This document shows positions 1 through 10,090 of a DNA stretch of 64,000 nt, piece by piece (positions within the stretch are counted from its first letter, which is position 1; the number at the start of each line of letters is the position of its first letter). Origin of the DNA: Crocodylus rhombifer (lineage: Eukaryota > Chordata > Crocodylia > Crocodylidae); the NCBI GenBank assembly GCA_038503035.1, contig JAVSML010024360.1, forward strand, positions 568,806-632,805, in the 5' to 3' direction. The position numbers were made by a program, and so were the translations under genes. The notes beneath the pieces were generated by a model. It was not told where the DNA came from. It saw nothing but the letters and a program-made list of their open reading frames with translations, and made no database searches.

Positions 1-382
1 AGCTACATTAATGTATTTATATTGTAAATAGCAATCATATTGATTTGAAAGGACTTCTTTGAGGAGACTTTCCTGGACTTTTTGAAGGGCTCTTGGTCGG
101 ACTTTCTGGAGAGTTGTTGGCTGGAGTCTTCTGAGGTGTCTTGGCTGCAGGTTTTTCTGAAGTCTTGTCTGCTTTCTTAAAGAGAGTGCCCAAGGAAGTT
201 TGGACAGATGTTCTCCAGGGAGATGAGCGATGCAGCGAACTTGTTTGCTGATGTGGCATGGAATCAGATCAAGCATTGTAAAGTTGAAACTAACATCAGA
301 AAGTTGAAACAGGGTGTCAATTTATAAATGTTGTAAGTGTGAAATATTGTAACTCGAAATGTTGTAAGTCGAGGACTGCCTG
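1..382 (-). mobile_element. Tigger/pogo-like DNA transposon, 5' end, cut by window edge
   Basis: Read on the minus strand, the element begins CAGGCAGTCCTCGACTTAC directly after a TA dinucleotide (383-384). Tc1/mariner-pogo (Tigger) elements insert at TA, and many have ends containing a CCTCGACTTA-like string. The next ~100 bases hold repeated degenerate AACATTT/AATATTT blocks, as is common near such ends. The other end lies beyond position 1, so length and completeness are unknown. A short open frame (35-259) sits where the transposase N-terminus would be expected. The class assignment is an inference from the terminus and the TA site. Confidence 0.6.
35..259 (-). pseudogene. Lysine/proline/serine-rich frame inside the Tigger-like element
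   Basis: This is a 74-codon open frame (ATG at 259, stop at 35) inside the Tigger-like element. Its C-terminal half is a run of SPxK-like repeats (SPTKSPSKSPGKSP, then QRSP), with a basic KTPQKTP stretch before them. No helix-turn-helix or DDE catalytic region can be seen. It may be the low-complexity leader of a decayed transposase that stops early, or simply non-coding. The SPxK repeats recall linker-histone or neurofilament tails, but its location just inside transposon ends makes a host gene unlikely. Confidence 0.35.
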
Positions 383-384
383 TA

Positions 385-2720
385 TAAATAAATTGCGGTA
401 AGTCTCGAAAACTTTTTAAACCATGATGACCAACATGCATACAGAGATCACTTTATTTTATGAGCCACCTAAATACAACCTCCTCTGAAATATGACTTAG
501 TTATCATGATGGCAAGTGCAAGCTATGCAGTAGTTTGGGAACTTTTAGTGATTTTACCTCCCAGGAAGGTAAGAGGGAATTTAGTTATAATAGGCCCAGA
601 ATCTGTGACAGTTGCCCCTAGGCTCATGAAAAGGGATGTTGCATTCTTAAAATTCTGATCTGGTCATTGTTTTTGGTACTACCATTAAAATGGCTCTGTC
701 AATAGCACATATGCATTATCTCAGTGCTGGGTCAATTCTGACTTGGATGGAAGAGTGACCTACTGAATCACCAGCCCCTTAGCATTTTCTTGGTGGTTTT
801 CCATCTTTGCACTAGTGTGATGTCTTTGGGCCTCAGGATGGGCAAACCTGGAAACATGTGGGCTGAGTCTGACTTTGGATTCAGTTTCCTTGCAGTTTGG
901 CTGAATGTACTGCCTGAGCTGAATCCAAACACCAGAGAATCTGCATTTCATTGACACATCATGACAAGTTACTGGATAGTACACTGAATTGTTTACACAG
1001 TGCTGTAAATCTTGATACAGCTGCCAGGAAGCACTTTTAACTCATCATTCTCTCTTGGTTTACAAAGAAGGGCAAAGAAAAACTAGAAATTCAGGATCTA
1101 GCTAGAAAAGTTAACAAGGTCTCTATTGAATTATATTAATGAGCCCAATATCCAGGTCTCTCATACTGTTAGGGAGAGTTTGAGTAGCTTATGTGGAACA
1201 AAAAGAAAGCATTTTAGTCTCTCTGGAAACGAAGGCATGCCAGTAAGAGAGGAAGTTTTCAGGCAACTCCAGCAATAACAGTTCTGGTACGTTTTTTTTT
1301 ATTAGTCTTTAAAAAATGTATTAGACAGTTGCATCCTCCCCCAGCAGTGACAATGGAACATTCCAGAGGCTATTACACTACGTGAGACAGACTCGCTTTT
1401 CAAGAGTGTTGCAATGTCCCGCCAATGCAGACATCTGAGCAGCTGAGAAATGTGTAGGCGCTGTAGACTTTCTTTAATCAAAATGCCCCAGGTTTGTATA
1501 AGCATCAGCATTTGCATTCGTCACACCAAACAGATGATTTACAAGTAACTAAAGAAATTAATATGGATATGAGCAACCAGAATAATTGCTCTCAGACGCA
1601 TGCATCCCCTGTGTGCATGTGCACACACATGCTTATACACACACACATGCACACTTACTTTTACCTAGCTGGCAATAACACAATACAACCCTTACAAAAT
1701 TCTTCTAAAGTATCCCAGTAAAAATTCTTTCCAGTTGTGCCCTTGGAGTATGTCAGCAACCTATGGATTGATACAGTAGAATAAGTTAAGTCAGTTATTA
1801 AAAAAGGATTAGAGGAGACCCTAGTTAGAAGTTTCGAACATTCTGCTTTGTGTTGATAATCAGAAATTTCTGGGGTTCCAGGGTTAATTTTAAATATGGC
1901 ATATTCTTGCTGCAATTCATTAGATTTTGCAAAGAGACAGTTATTGGGGGGGAGGGGTTCAGAAAAAGAAAGAACAAAGGAGGTTTCAGACGTCACAATC
2001 TGTATTCCAAGAAAACCAGCCAAGTCTCCAGGAAACTGAACCTACTAACAGAAAGTATTAAAAATCACAAACTTTTATAGAATTCTTACTGTATTATGCT
2101 GTCACCCTACACTAGTTAATAGAATATATGCTACACGTCACACAGTATACTCTTTTCAAGCTCTATCTGATTACGTCTCCAGTAGTAACTGGAAGGAGGC
2201 CCCCATTATCAAGTTACTATGGAGTATCCTTATGAAAACGTGCACTGTGTGTCTCAGTAAGCCATGATATATGAGTGATCCATACTATCGTACATGCTGT
2301 TCCCATATTACAGGAAGGCATTTTGTTGTAGTGGTGAGATTCTTTACTTTTCAGAAGGAAGGGGGGGAGAATACATGCACTAGTTTCTTTTAAGACTCCA
2401 GATGGTATAATCCATATACTTCTTACAGTAGTTAAACAAAGGGAACCAAATGGCTTTTCAAACCATAGCTTTTTCTCTTTCTGTTTTAGAGACTCCAATG
2501 ATTGTTTTCCTTAGGCAAAAGCAAGGTTTGGCATGTGAGATGGAAAAAAAAGTGTTTTTTTTTTTTTTTTGGGGGGGGGATAAAGAACAATGTTACTAAT
2601 TAATTGCTAACTTAGAATGCATTTGGGAGGTGGGACATAAGCAATCTTAAATGGAAGTAGGAGTCCAAAAGTAACAGAGTAGAAAAAGTAACGCTAATAA
2701 TGACAGTCAGGGTTAGAGAA
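385..2720. other. No gene or clear repeat recognised; simple repeats only
   Basis: Unique-looking, AT-rich DNA. A CA-rich microsatellite lies at 1621-1654, a T run near 2537-2560, and a short G run just after it. Open frames here (longest 120 codons, minus strand, 1661-2023) have no recognisable motif. Confidence 0.5.
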
Positions 2721-2724
2721 TCTG

Positions 2725-2840
2725 TTGAGTTGTTGGAGCACAAGACAAAGGTTCAGAATTTCTAGGTTCTGTTTTCATCTCTCCCTGATTCATTTGCTAG
2801 CACTGGACAAGTCCATTAGGTCTAAATCTTGTCCCTGTTG
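2725..2840 (+). repeat. Degenerate MIR/CORE-SINE-like fragment
   Basis: The order of blocks resembles the central part of tRNA-derived MIR-type SINEs. A 'caggttctgttttcatctc' block is followed by a CACTGGACAAGTC block, which corresponds to the conserved 'gacCTTGGGCAAGTCACTTA' core. Divergence is high, so this would be an ancient copy. It is recognised by eye only. Confidence 0.4.
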
Positions 2841-3251
2841 CACAAGGAAAAAGGATGTATATAAGTGTGTTCCATTGCACATCTATAGTTCCATTACTGA
2901 GCCTCTCCATCTGAAGTGATGGGGGAGAATGGGAAGGACCACTATTCCATTATGGTCAGACAAAATAAAAACACTCTGCCGAAGAGGTATTGGACATGAA
3001 ATTTCCTATGCCTTCTGTACAGGCCATACATCTGACCTCCTCCCAGTTGTTGTGCACACACCAGCATGAAGGAGACACCAACAAGAGATAATTCCAATTA
3101 ATAAGGAAAGCAGAAATGGGGCCAGATGTATGCAAAAGAGAAAAATAGCAGACCCATAAGGAAAATGAGGGGGAGATTTGATACATATGTCCCTTTGTTA
3201 TTGAAAAAGTTTGGAATTCGACACGTTCCAACCAGATCCCGTTCAGGGTAT
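2841..3251. other. Nothing recognised
   Basis: Mixed-composition DNA with no repeat ends, no coding signal and no RNA gene that I can identify. Confidence 0.4.
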
Positions 3252-4068
3252 GGGTATGTTTACACAAGATGCTTTACTGTGAAGTAGCATATGCTATGCT
3301 ATGCTATGCAGCATAGTTTGCTATGCAATAAGTAAGTGCTTCTACAAGTGGACATGCTTACTGAACAGTGAACCTCATTAATTGTGAGTACCTGCAAATG
3401 CAAGTAGCAAATATACTTGTGATTACTACCTGAATAGTAATGCTCATGTAGCTGCCTGACTGGTAGCAAATTTGCTCCTAGTCAGGTGGTCACCAGGGGA
3501 CGGGAGATTGCTCCCTGCCCCCAGGAGCTGCCCACTGCCCACCACCAGAGCCCAGGCGGGGACTGTGTCCCCCTGCCCCTGCTCAGGGAGTTCCAAGTAC
3601 CCCACTCTGAGATTGCAACCGGGGTGCGGGGGCTGGGAGATCCTCATCTCCAAGCTCTGGGGAAATCCCTACCTAGCCAGGGGCTTGCTGCTAGCTGCCC
3701 CACCAACAGATCGGAGCAGGGGACTGGGACCTTCCCCTCCCCTGCATCTCTTTCCAAGTCCCCTGCCCAGATCAAGAAGCAGGGGCTAGGAGCTCCCTGC
3801 TGGCACAGAGGGACATTGTCCCCACCCCAGCAGCAGGCAGCCCCCCAGGGACAGGAACCCATGTCCCAGTCCTGGGCTAGCACCCAGGGGGATCCTAGAG
3901 CTCCCTCTGGTCATGGCAGCCCAAGAAGTCAGAGCATTTTGCTGCCATTAGCAGCAAATCTTCTCCTAGTTCCCTACACATGTAAACAGCTGCCCCAGAG
4001 TGTTTATTCGCAACTAGTTTACTCATGAGTAAACTGCTCCCAGATCTAATGCACGTGTAGACACACCC
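3252..4068. mobile_element. Harbinger-like MITE with GC-rich core
   Basis: The termini are inverted repeats. The left end is GGGTATGTTTACACAAGATG and the right end, reverse-complemented, is GGGTGTGTCTACACGTGCA. These match the GGG..TGTCTACACR theme that recurs through the window. Subterminal AT-rich segments flank a ~450-bp GC-rich core (about 3470-3920) with many CCCCAGG/CTGCCC blocks. Near the left end is a short TATGC pentanucleotide array (about 3290-3310). No matching 3-bp flanks are visible, so the target duplication may have decayed. There is no transposase. The two frames of 100-180 codons here are by-products of GC richness. Confidence 0.6.
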
Positions 4069-4234
4069 AAAGTGTATTTCCTACCTGAATTATTTTTACA
4101 TAATGCATGCAGAACTTTAAAAGCAATTATGAAGCCTGCAGTTGGTGACAAGGAAATTAGACCAACAAAGAAAGTGCATGTGCAAAGCTGAAGTTTCACA
4201 TTCATCTATGTGGATGTGAGAGTACAGCTTAGGG

Positions 4235-4569
4235 CAGAGCTGTCCAGCTGGCAGCCCAACAGCTTGTGAGGGGTTAAGTTGCTTCCCCCAGGCTCCTGTC
4301 CAGCTACTTCTCCCCCTATTGCTCTGGCTGCAGTAGCAGCTGAAGTCTCTGGGCTCCTCTGCTCTCCTCTGGCTTACACTATCTGCTCCTGCCCCAGGGA
4401 GCTGGGCAGTGTGGCAGGCACATAGTACAGCATAAGTGCATACATGTCATATGGCCTGTGTCCTGAGGGGCTCATGGGTCACCCGGTACAGTCCATGTGC
4501 TCTATGGCTCCTGTTAGTGCAGCACACAGGCCATGTAGCTCCTGGCTGCTTAGAAGTTGAACTGCCCTG
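4235..4569. mobile_element. Non-autonomous hAT element with perfect 8-bp target duplication
   Basis: The element is bounded by imperfect inverted ends: CAGAGCTGTCCAGCTGG on the left, CAGGGCAGTTCAACTTC on the right when reverse-complemented. The flanks are identical 8-bp direct repeats, GCTTAGGG, at 4227-4234 and 4570-4577. An 8-bp duplication with CAG-type ends is the hallmark of the hAT superfamily. At 335 bp, with no coding capacity, it is a MITE-type derivative. This is one of the best-delimited elements in the window. Confidence 0.85.
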
Positions 4570-4577
4570 GCTTAGGG

Positions 4578-5608
4578 TAAACAATGAAAATGCAAGTAAA
4601 TAGCTCAGTCCTGGTCAGCTGATGATCTTCTCCTAGATTCTTTTCCCCAGAATGTTTGCATATCTTTACCACTATAGGCCCTTACTTATTCTTTTCACTG
4701 TGATTAGATATGTAAGTAAGCAAGCAGGGTTTAGTCTCTGGTCTGCCTGTCTTCCTGGATGAATTTGGTTTCAAGATGTTCCTCATTCATTCATCACATG
4801 AGTTAGTGTTGTAGATTTGTTCTGTTTCCCCAAACATCATACAGCAGCATCCTGAAGCTTTTCTTTACTATTAGGAGTACCAGAATGAGGGTGACTTTCT
4901 CAATGCATAATCCTGAAAATGTGGCCCTCTTTCCCTCTGGAATTATGAAATGTAGGCAGATTCCTTTGTTTTACAGTGGAAAAGCATGAAATCATAGCCA
5001 CCTTAGCTAGCATTGTTATTCATTTAACAGTTTTTATTCTTTTAACAGTTAAACTTCCATTATGTTTTACTGTTTGCTGCATGCCACTTCTATGCATTTC
5101 ACTTTTATGTATTTTGCAGTTAATGGTTTTGAAAGGAGACAGAAATGATTTACCAGGCATGCTTTTATTCTCATTAATGTTATGCTTATTCTGTTGTGAG
5201 GTTGACATTTATCATATACTGTATGTTGGGGATTTTGCAAAAAATTATTGTTGAAAGTTTTTCTGTTAATCTTTTAATTTCAGAATACTCCTGAAAAAGG
5301 CAAGATTTGAATGATTTACGAGGAAGAGTTATTCATATACATGTAAAAAGAGAGAGAGATTGGTGGTTTGGACCAGAAACTTCTGGAAACCATATAGCAC
5401 CCCAGTGTTATAGCTTGAAGATGTACAGGGCCTGGTGTGTCCCCTTCCATCCACCCTACAATATACTAGCATTTTTTGCTAAATTTGTTGAAACAGTCTG
5501 AAAAACTAGAAGTGGATGCTGAGCAAATGTATCCATGCAGGACCTGGTCTAATGCTCCTTGATGTCAATGACAGCCTTTCCATTGACTTCATGTTGGATC
5601 ATGTCCAT
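4578..5608. other. No gene recognised
   Basis: AT-rich DNA. A 92-codon hydrophobic frame at 4976-5254 has no motif and is followed by a splice-acceptor-like pyrimidine tract ending TTTAATTTCAG near 5282. The sequence after that tract stops after a few codons, so I do not call an exon. Confidence 0.4.
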
Positions 5609-6489
5609 TACGGGTGTGCGAAGCTTCAGTCACCGATTTGATTCGGAGAAGATTCAGTGTGATTTGGAGGCTGAATCACTGAATCCGAATCGAATTGTGA
5701 GACCAAAAAAACCCCTCCAAATCGATTCAGAGCTTCTGAATTGATTCAGAAAATATTGGGAAAAAAGTTCCAAGATTCGGAAGGCAGTCTTTCAGGGGAA
5801 CAAAAACTGAGAAGAGGGGAAGGGAAGCAGGGTGAGGGAAAGACTGATACCTGTAGCTGGCCAGTGACCGTGATTTTTCCCTGAGTCCCCTTCCAATCAC
5901 AGTGCTCTGGGGAGGTACGTAAAAACAGCACATAAGCCTCTGTCTGCAGCCTTTCTGTCCCTTTTGTGAGCTGTTTCTGCCTGAGCACCAGGAAGGCCCC
6001 TGTTACAGGCTACCATCCCTGTTGTTTTCATCCCCCTGCAGCTTAACACACACACAAAGTTGCAGGTTATGAGTTTTGCTTGTCAGCAGCTTGAGGTGCA
6101 GTTTCCCAGAAACCCCTACATCTATGTACTTGTAACTTGGCAAGACTCATGCCCTCAGAAGGGGATACCATACCTGGTCTTTTCATTCAAATCTGACTAA
6201 ACACACACACAACATGAGTTTTGCTTTCAGCAGTTTCAGGTACAGTTTCCCAGAAACCCCTGCACCTGTCTCCTTGAAACTTGGCAGACTCCATGCCCTC
6301 AGAAGGGGCTACCATCTATGCTCTTTTCATGTGAATATTCAACAATATGACAATGTTATAGGTCTTTCAGTGATTCCCCATTATAGTCTATGACTGAATC
6401 TCTGAATCAGTGCCAAATCTTCCGAAGCCAATTTCAGCCAAATTGGACAAACAGGACAGTGAGCCGAATCTCCGAATTGAATGCCCGTA
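5609..6489. mobile_element. Large non-autonomous hAT-like element (TAGGGGTGTGCGAA family)
   Basis: The left end TACGGGTGTGCGAAGC and the right end (reverse complement TACGGGCATTCAATTCGG) bound ~880 bp. The ends are followed by many GATTCGG/GAATC motifs in both orientations, giving a fold-back look. Inside are two ~150-bp direct copies (about 6045-6195 and 6195-6345) of a module containing GTTTCCCAGAAACCCCT and CCCTCAGAAGGGG. The same module occurs once in the element at 41751-42807. No 8-bp target duplication could be found. It belongs with the elements at 26171 and 41751, whose duplications indicate hAT. No transposase is present. Confidence 0.6.
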
Positions 6490-6682
6490 AACCTTCCCTG
6501 GTTTTCCTAACTTTATTTATGATTTGTTTTAATGGGAAAATCTGTTTCCTAAAAGTAAATAAATAAATTTGTGCTACTTGGTAAAGTTGAGAGACTGCCT
6601 ATGAACAGAACTATATAACTATTAACAGCCTTGTTTTGAACATTAGTCCATGACCCTGCATAATACTATATTTGGATGCACA

Positions 6683-6869
6683 GGGCGCATATACATGTGG
6701 CTGTATGGCACCTCTGTTAAAAGACAACACAGTAACAGCCTGTACTGCACTATGCCAGCCATGCACAGTTATTGTGCTGCTAAATCACCATAGCAATGTA
6801 GCGACACCATCACGGTTTTTGCCAACAGATGCTACAGTGCTGTAGCATCTTCTGTAGATGTACCTACCC
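6683..6869. mobile_element. Harbinger-like MITE, degenerate
   Basis: The left end is GGGCGCATATACATGTGGC. The right end, reverse-complemented, is GGGTAGGTACATCTACAGAA followed by GATGCTACAG. The subterminal GATGCTAC.GTGCTGTAGCATC palindrome and a central TTTTTGCCA block resemble the MITE at 9828-10087, so both probably belong to one family. No target duplication is recognised. Confidence 0.5.
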
Positions 6870-8811
6870 ATCATTACTGATACATACTGTGGCATTAAAG
6901 TCAAGTGGAATTCCTTTGTAGAGCCTTTGTCTGGAGTAGGACCTCCTTTTGTTGTATGTAACTGAACTATTTATTGGCAGTAGCTTTCATCTAAGAAATA
7001 TTAAGGTTGCCTGAAAGAGTGTTCTGAATAGGAGAAACAGTAGTGGGCACTTCTTCTGAAAGCCAGCTATGGAGAAGGCACCTGAAGTCTGTATGGCTGG
7101 GTTCCCAGGGCACGAGAGAGGAGAGGATGGTTGGTATGCATATCAACTGTCCTGGTTATGGATGTGTTGTGTCTGGGTGATGGATGGTGCTTTCAGTTGT
7201 TTGCTTCAGGAACAGTCTACACATGTACAACAGGTGAAGGATGGTAAGTTCTGCAAGTTACTGGTACCCCATACAGTCTGGATCTGTTTTCTAGAACTGT
7301 ATGAGTCCTTACCTTTCAGTGTGAAAGATATCAAATGCTTATGAAATCTTACCATATCAAGACCTATCAATACACATTACACTGTAATACACTCAAAAAT
7401 ACACTGAATAAAGGGCCCAGTGTGACAATTCCAGTTTAATATGATTAATGACAGTGGAAAGAACCTAAAATGATAAAGCAGCAGAAATGAAGCAAGCCTA
7501 TTTTCAGATCACTGTCTTTGTTCATCATTTATAAAATTGTTCCAAACTAATTTTTAATCCCTGAAAAATATACAAATGTATTTGGGTATCAGGTAGGCTT
7601 CTTTTTATCTACTATACTCCCTTCAGTTCATATTTTTTGAATGATTAAAGTAAAGGTTTTACAAAAGATGATAGAACCTCTTCATGGACTATTTTTATGC
7701 TGCTTCTTGTGAGAGATATCTTGGTCTTCTGATGAACCTTAGATTTTATTGTGAATCAGTCCACAGCATTTGAAACCACATATCCTGACATTTTCAGAAG
7801 TGGCTATTGTGTCAGGGTTTTAACTTGGAAGAGACCTTTTAAAGTGGAATACTTCATCTGTGTCAGCACCAGGACATGGGTGGCCAGACCAGGTGGCTGA
7901 CTGGGAATGAGTGTTGCTGGGCTGAAGGACTGCGCAGTAATGACTGCACAGTCAGTGTCTTGTGTAGACATAGCCAGTGCTTCTGAAAGCTGACTGGTGT
8001 CCTGGTCAATCAAAAGTAGAGGCTACTTTGGAAAATTGGGCTGATAGTTATTTTGAGGAAATAAAAGTAGGTTTCTGGTTTAGGGCTTAGTATCCAGAAC
8101 TCCTATTGATTTCAGTGGTATTTTTGATGCATGAAAATCATAACTGGAGACTGGGTATTAGCCCATTACTACAAGTTATTTGGCAGCTTTATTTTGTAGC
8201 TGTTCACTGAAGTGTCCTGCTAGATTGGTCATAGAGTACACATAGCATAAGGTACTATATTATTTTATTGGGTTTTTCCCTCCTATATTCCCTTCCATGG
8301 GCCTCATCAAACTTTTATTCCAAGCAGAAGCAGGAGATGTGGGCATGCAAAGAATGTGGGATTCAGTCTGTTCTTTTATGTGACTAAAAGTGCTTTGTTT
8401 AAAAGACTTCTGTTGGAATCACGTTTCTCTCATTTTAGAGATCAGGTTTAATAAATGGCTTGGAGTCTAGAGAGAAAACTCCTAGTGGCAACGTTGCCTT
8501 TTTTTTTTTTTTTTTTGCATTGAAATGATCCTGCATGCACAGAAGTCAACAGAAGTATGGAGTTTTTCAGCTGTATGCTTCATTCCTTGCACACCTGCGT
8601 TTGTTATCAGTTTGTAATGCAGAAGGAAGGTGAGAGGTGGGCAGCAGATGGAGATAAGATGAAATAGTAAAATTTGTGGCTCGGGTCCAAACTTCCCCAA
8701 AGCAGCAGAGTTTTGATTATAGCCATCTCAGAGTAACTCTGGATTTCATCCAGGTCTGTTTCATTCCCAGTGTATACAGACCTCTGTCCAGTTCTGGCCC
8801 CTTACTCAGCT
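6870..8811. other. No gene; one half-MITE at about 7918-7975
   Basis: Mostly unique AT-rich sequence. The stretch 7918-7975 (ACTGCGCAGTAATGACTGCACAG, then TGTCTTGTGTAGACATAGCC) looks like one terminus of the same MITE family as 9828-10087, with the other half missing. A T run lies at 8500-8517. Nothing else is supported. Confidence 0.45.
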
Positions 8812-9144
8812 AGGACACTTGCATGTATTCTGGGGGTTGGGGCGGGAGCAGCGCCTTAATTAAAACAGCTCCGAGAGCCGCTTTAATTAAAATGCTGCAG
8901 CATATCATGTGTCAGCATCCCTGGTCTTAAAAATGGCAGCAGGGGCACTTGAACTAAAGCTCTTTTGACGAGTTTTAGTTCAAGCACCCCGCCACCATTC
9001 TGAAGCACAGGGATGTTGATACACGAGATGTGGGAAGCTGCTGGAGTGCGGTAATGACCATGCTTCAGGAGACCTGATTAATCGAGTCTGCTCCGACGTG
9101 CTGTAGCATTGGAGCAGCCTTCGTGCTTGTGTACAGGCACCCCT
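8812..9144. mobile_element. Palindromic MITE (GGGGTGCCTGTACACAAG end)
   Basis: The right end, reverse-complemented, is GGGGTGCCTGTACACAAGC. The interior is a long imperfect palindrome. AACTAAAGCTCTTTTGACG pairs with GAGTTTTAGTTCAAGCACC, and CAGCATCCCTGG pairs with CAGGGATGTTGA. A related copy lies at 50476-50690 with the same GCTTGAACTAAAGC, CAGCAG and ACACAAG blocks. The left terminus is poorly preserved. There is no coding capacity. Confidence 0.5.
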
Positions 9145-9827
9145 ACTTGCCAAAATATCTTAGGTGTTAATGACACTACTTAGAGAACCATCTGATAAAG
9201 ATGGGAACCTGGCACAAGCAGTTTTCAGGAGCCTCTTTCCCATATGCTCCTGCTGGGTTAAATCCCTTTGGCAAGCATAGGTGATGCTGGAAGCGCTAGC
9301 CTCCCTGGGTATGTTTGCTTTGCTTCACATGGCTCTGGGATGTTTCACCAAGAAAGCACTGCCTTGTCCTGCCCACCTGCACCCTCACAATGAAAAGAGA
9401 CAGCTTGAGGGGGGCAGTGTGGAGTGCTCCCAGGGTGGTCTCACTCCTTCGTTTCTGGGTTTGGCATATGCAGAGTAGATGAGGTAGGTAGAACTGTGCT
9501 TCTCTGTGCCATGCTCAAAAATGCTGTGGAAGCTGTCTAGACCTATCCCCCAAGAGGTGGTTGTACTAAGCCACTCCAGGTAGCGGTAGCACTGCCACTG
9601 CAGACAGCCTGCATTCCTGACCCTTGGATTCTGAACTTCGCCCTCGACATGTAGGGCCCACATCCTGTGCTAGCATGAAGTGGTTGATCTCCGTCCATTT
9701 AAACCAATCCAGGATCTGGCACATAATGAGAGTTTACTCACATTATGTAGTGGCAGTCAAACACTGCACTGGGGCTAGGAACTTCAAAGACATCTTGGAG
9801 AAATAGGTACCCAGTTTCCTACTGACT
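9145..9827. other. Nothing recognised
   Basis: Low-copy-looking sequence. Frames up to 92 codons occur on both strands, without motifs. Confidence 0.4.
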
Positions 9828-10087
9828 GATTGTGTCTACATGAGATGCTGACTGCACAATTGTTACTGCACAGCCATTTAGTATTTGAATAAACAAATAC
9901 TAAACGACTGCACAGAAATCTGAGTTTCTGTGCAGTAGCGCTGACAAATGTCTTTTTTGTGATGCTACTGTGCAGCAGCCTAATACTACTGCATGGTAGC
10001 ATCGCATCACAGCCGTTTTTGCCAGGTGATGCTACTGTGCAATAGTATTGGGCTACTGCGCAGTTAGCATCTTGTGTAGATGCAGCC
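9828..10087. mobile_element. Harbinger-like MITE with ACT target duplication
   Basis: The ends are inverted repeats: GATTGTGTCTACATGAGATG on the left, GGCTGCATCTACACAAGATG on the right when reverse-complemented. The flanks are ACT at 9825-9827 and ACT at 10088-10090, a 3-bp direct repeat as expected for PIF/Harbinger elements. The 260-bp interior is full of TGCGCAGT/ACTGTGCAG blocks in both orientations and folds back on itself. It is non-coding. Family relatives are at 6683 and about 7918. Confidence 0.7.
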
Positions 10088-10090
10088 ACT

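Noticed and set aside
5255..5310. Possible splice acceptor (TCTTTTAATTTCAG) and exon
   Set aside because: The following frame stops after a few codons and no donor or homologous protein is evident.
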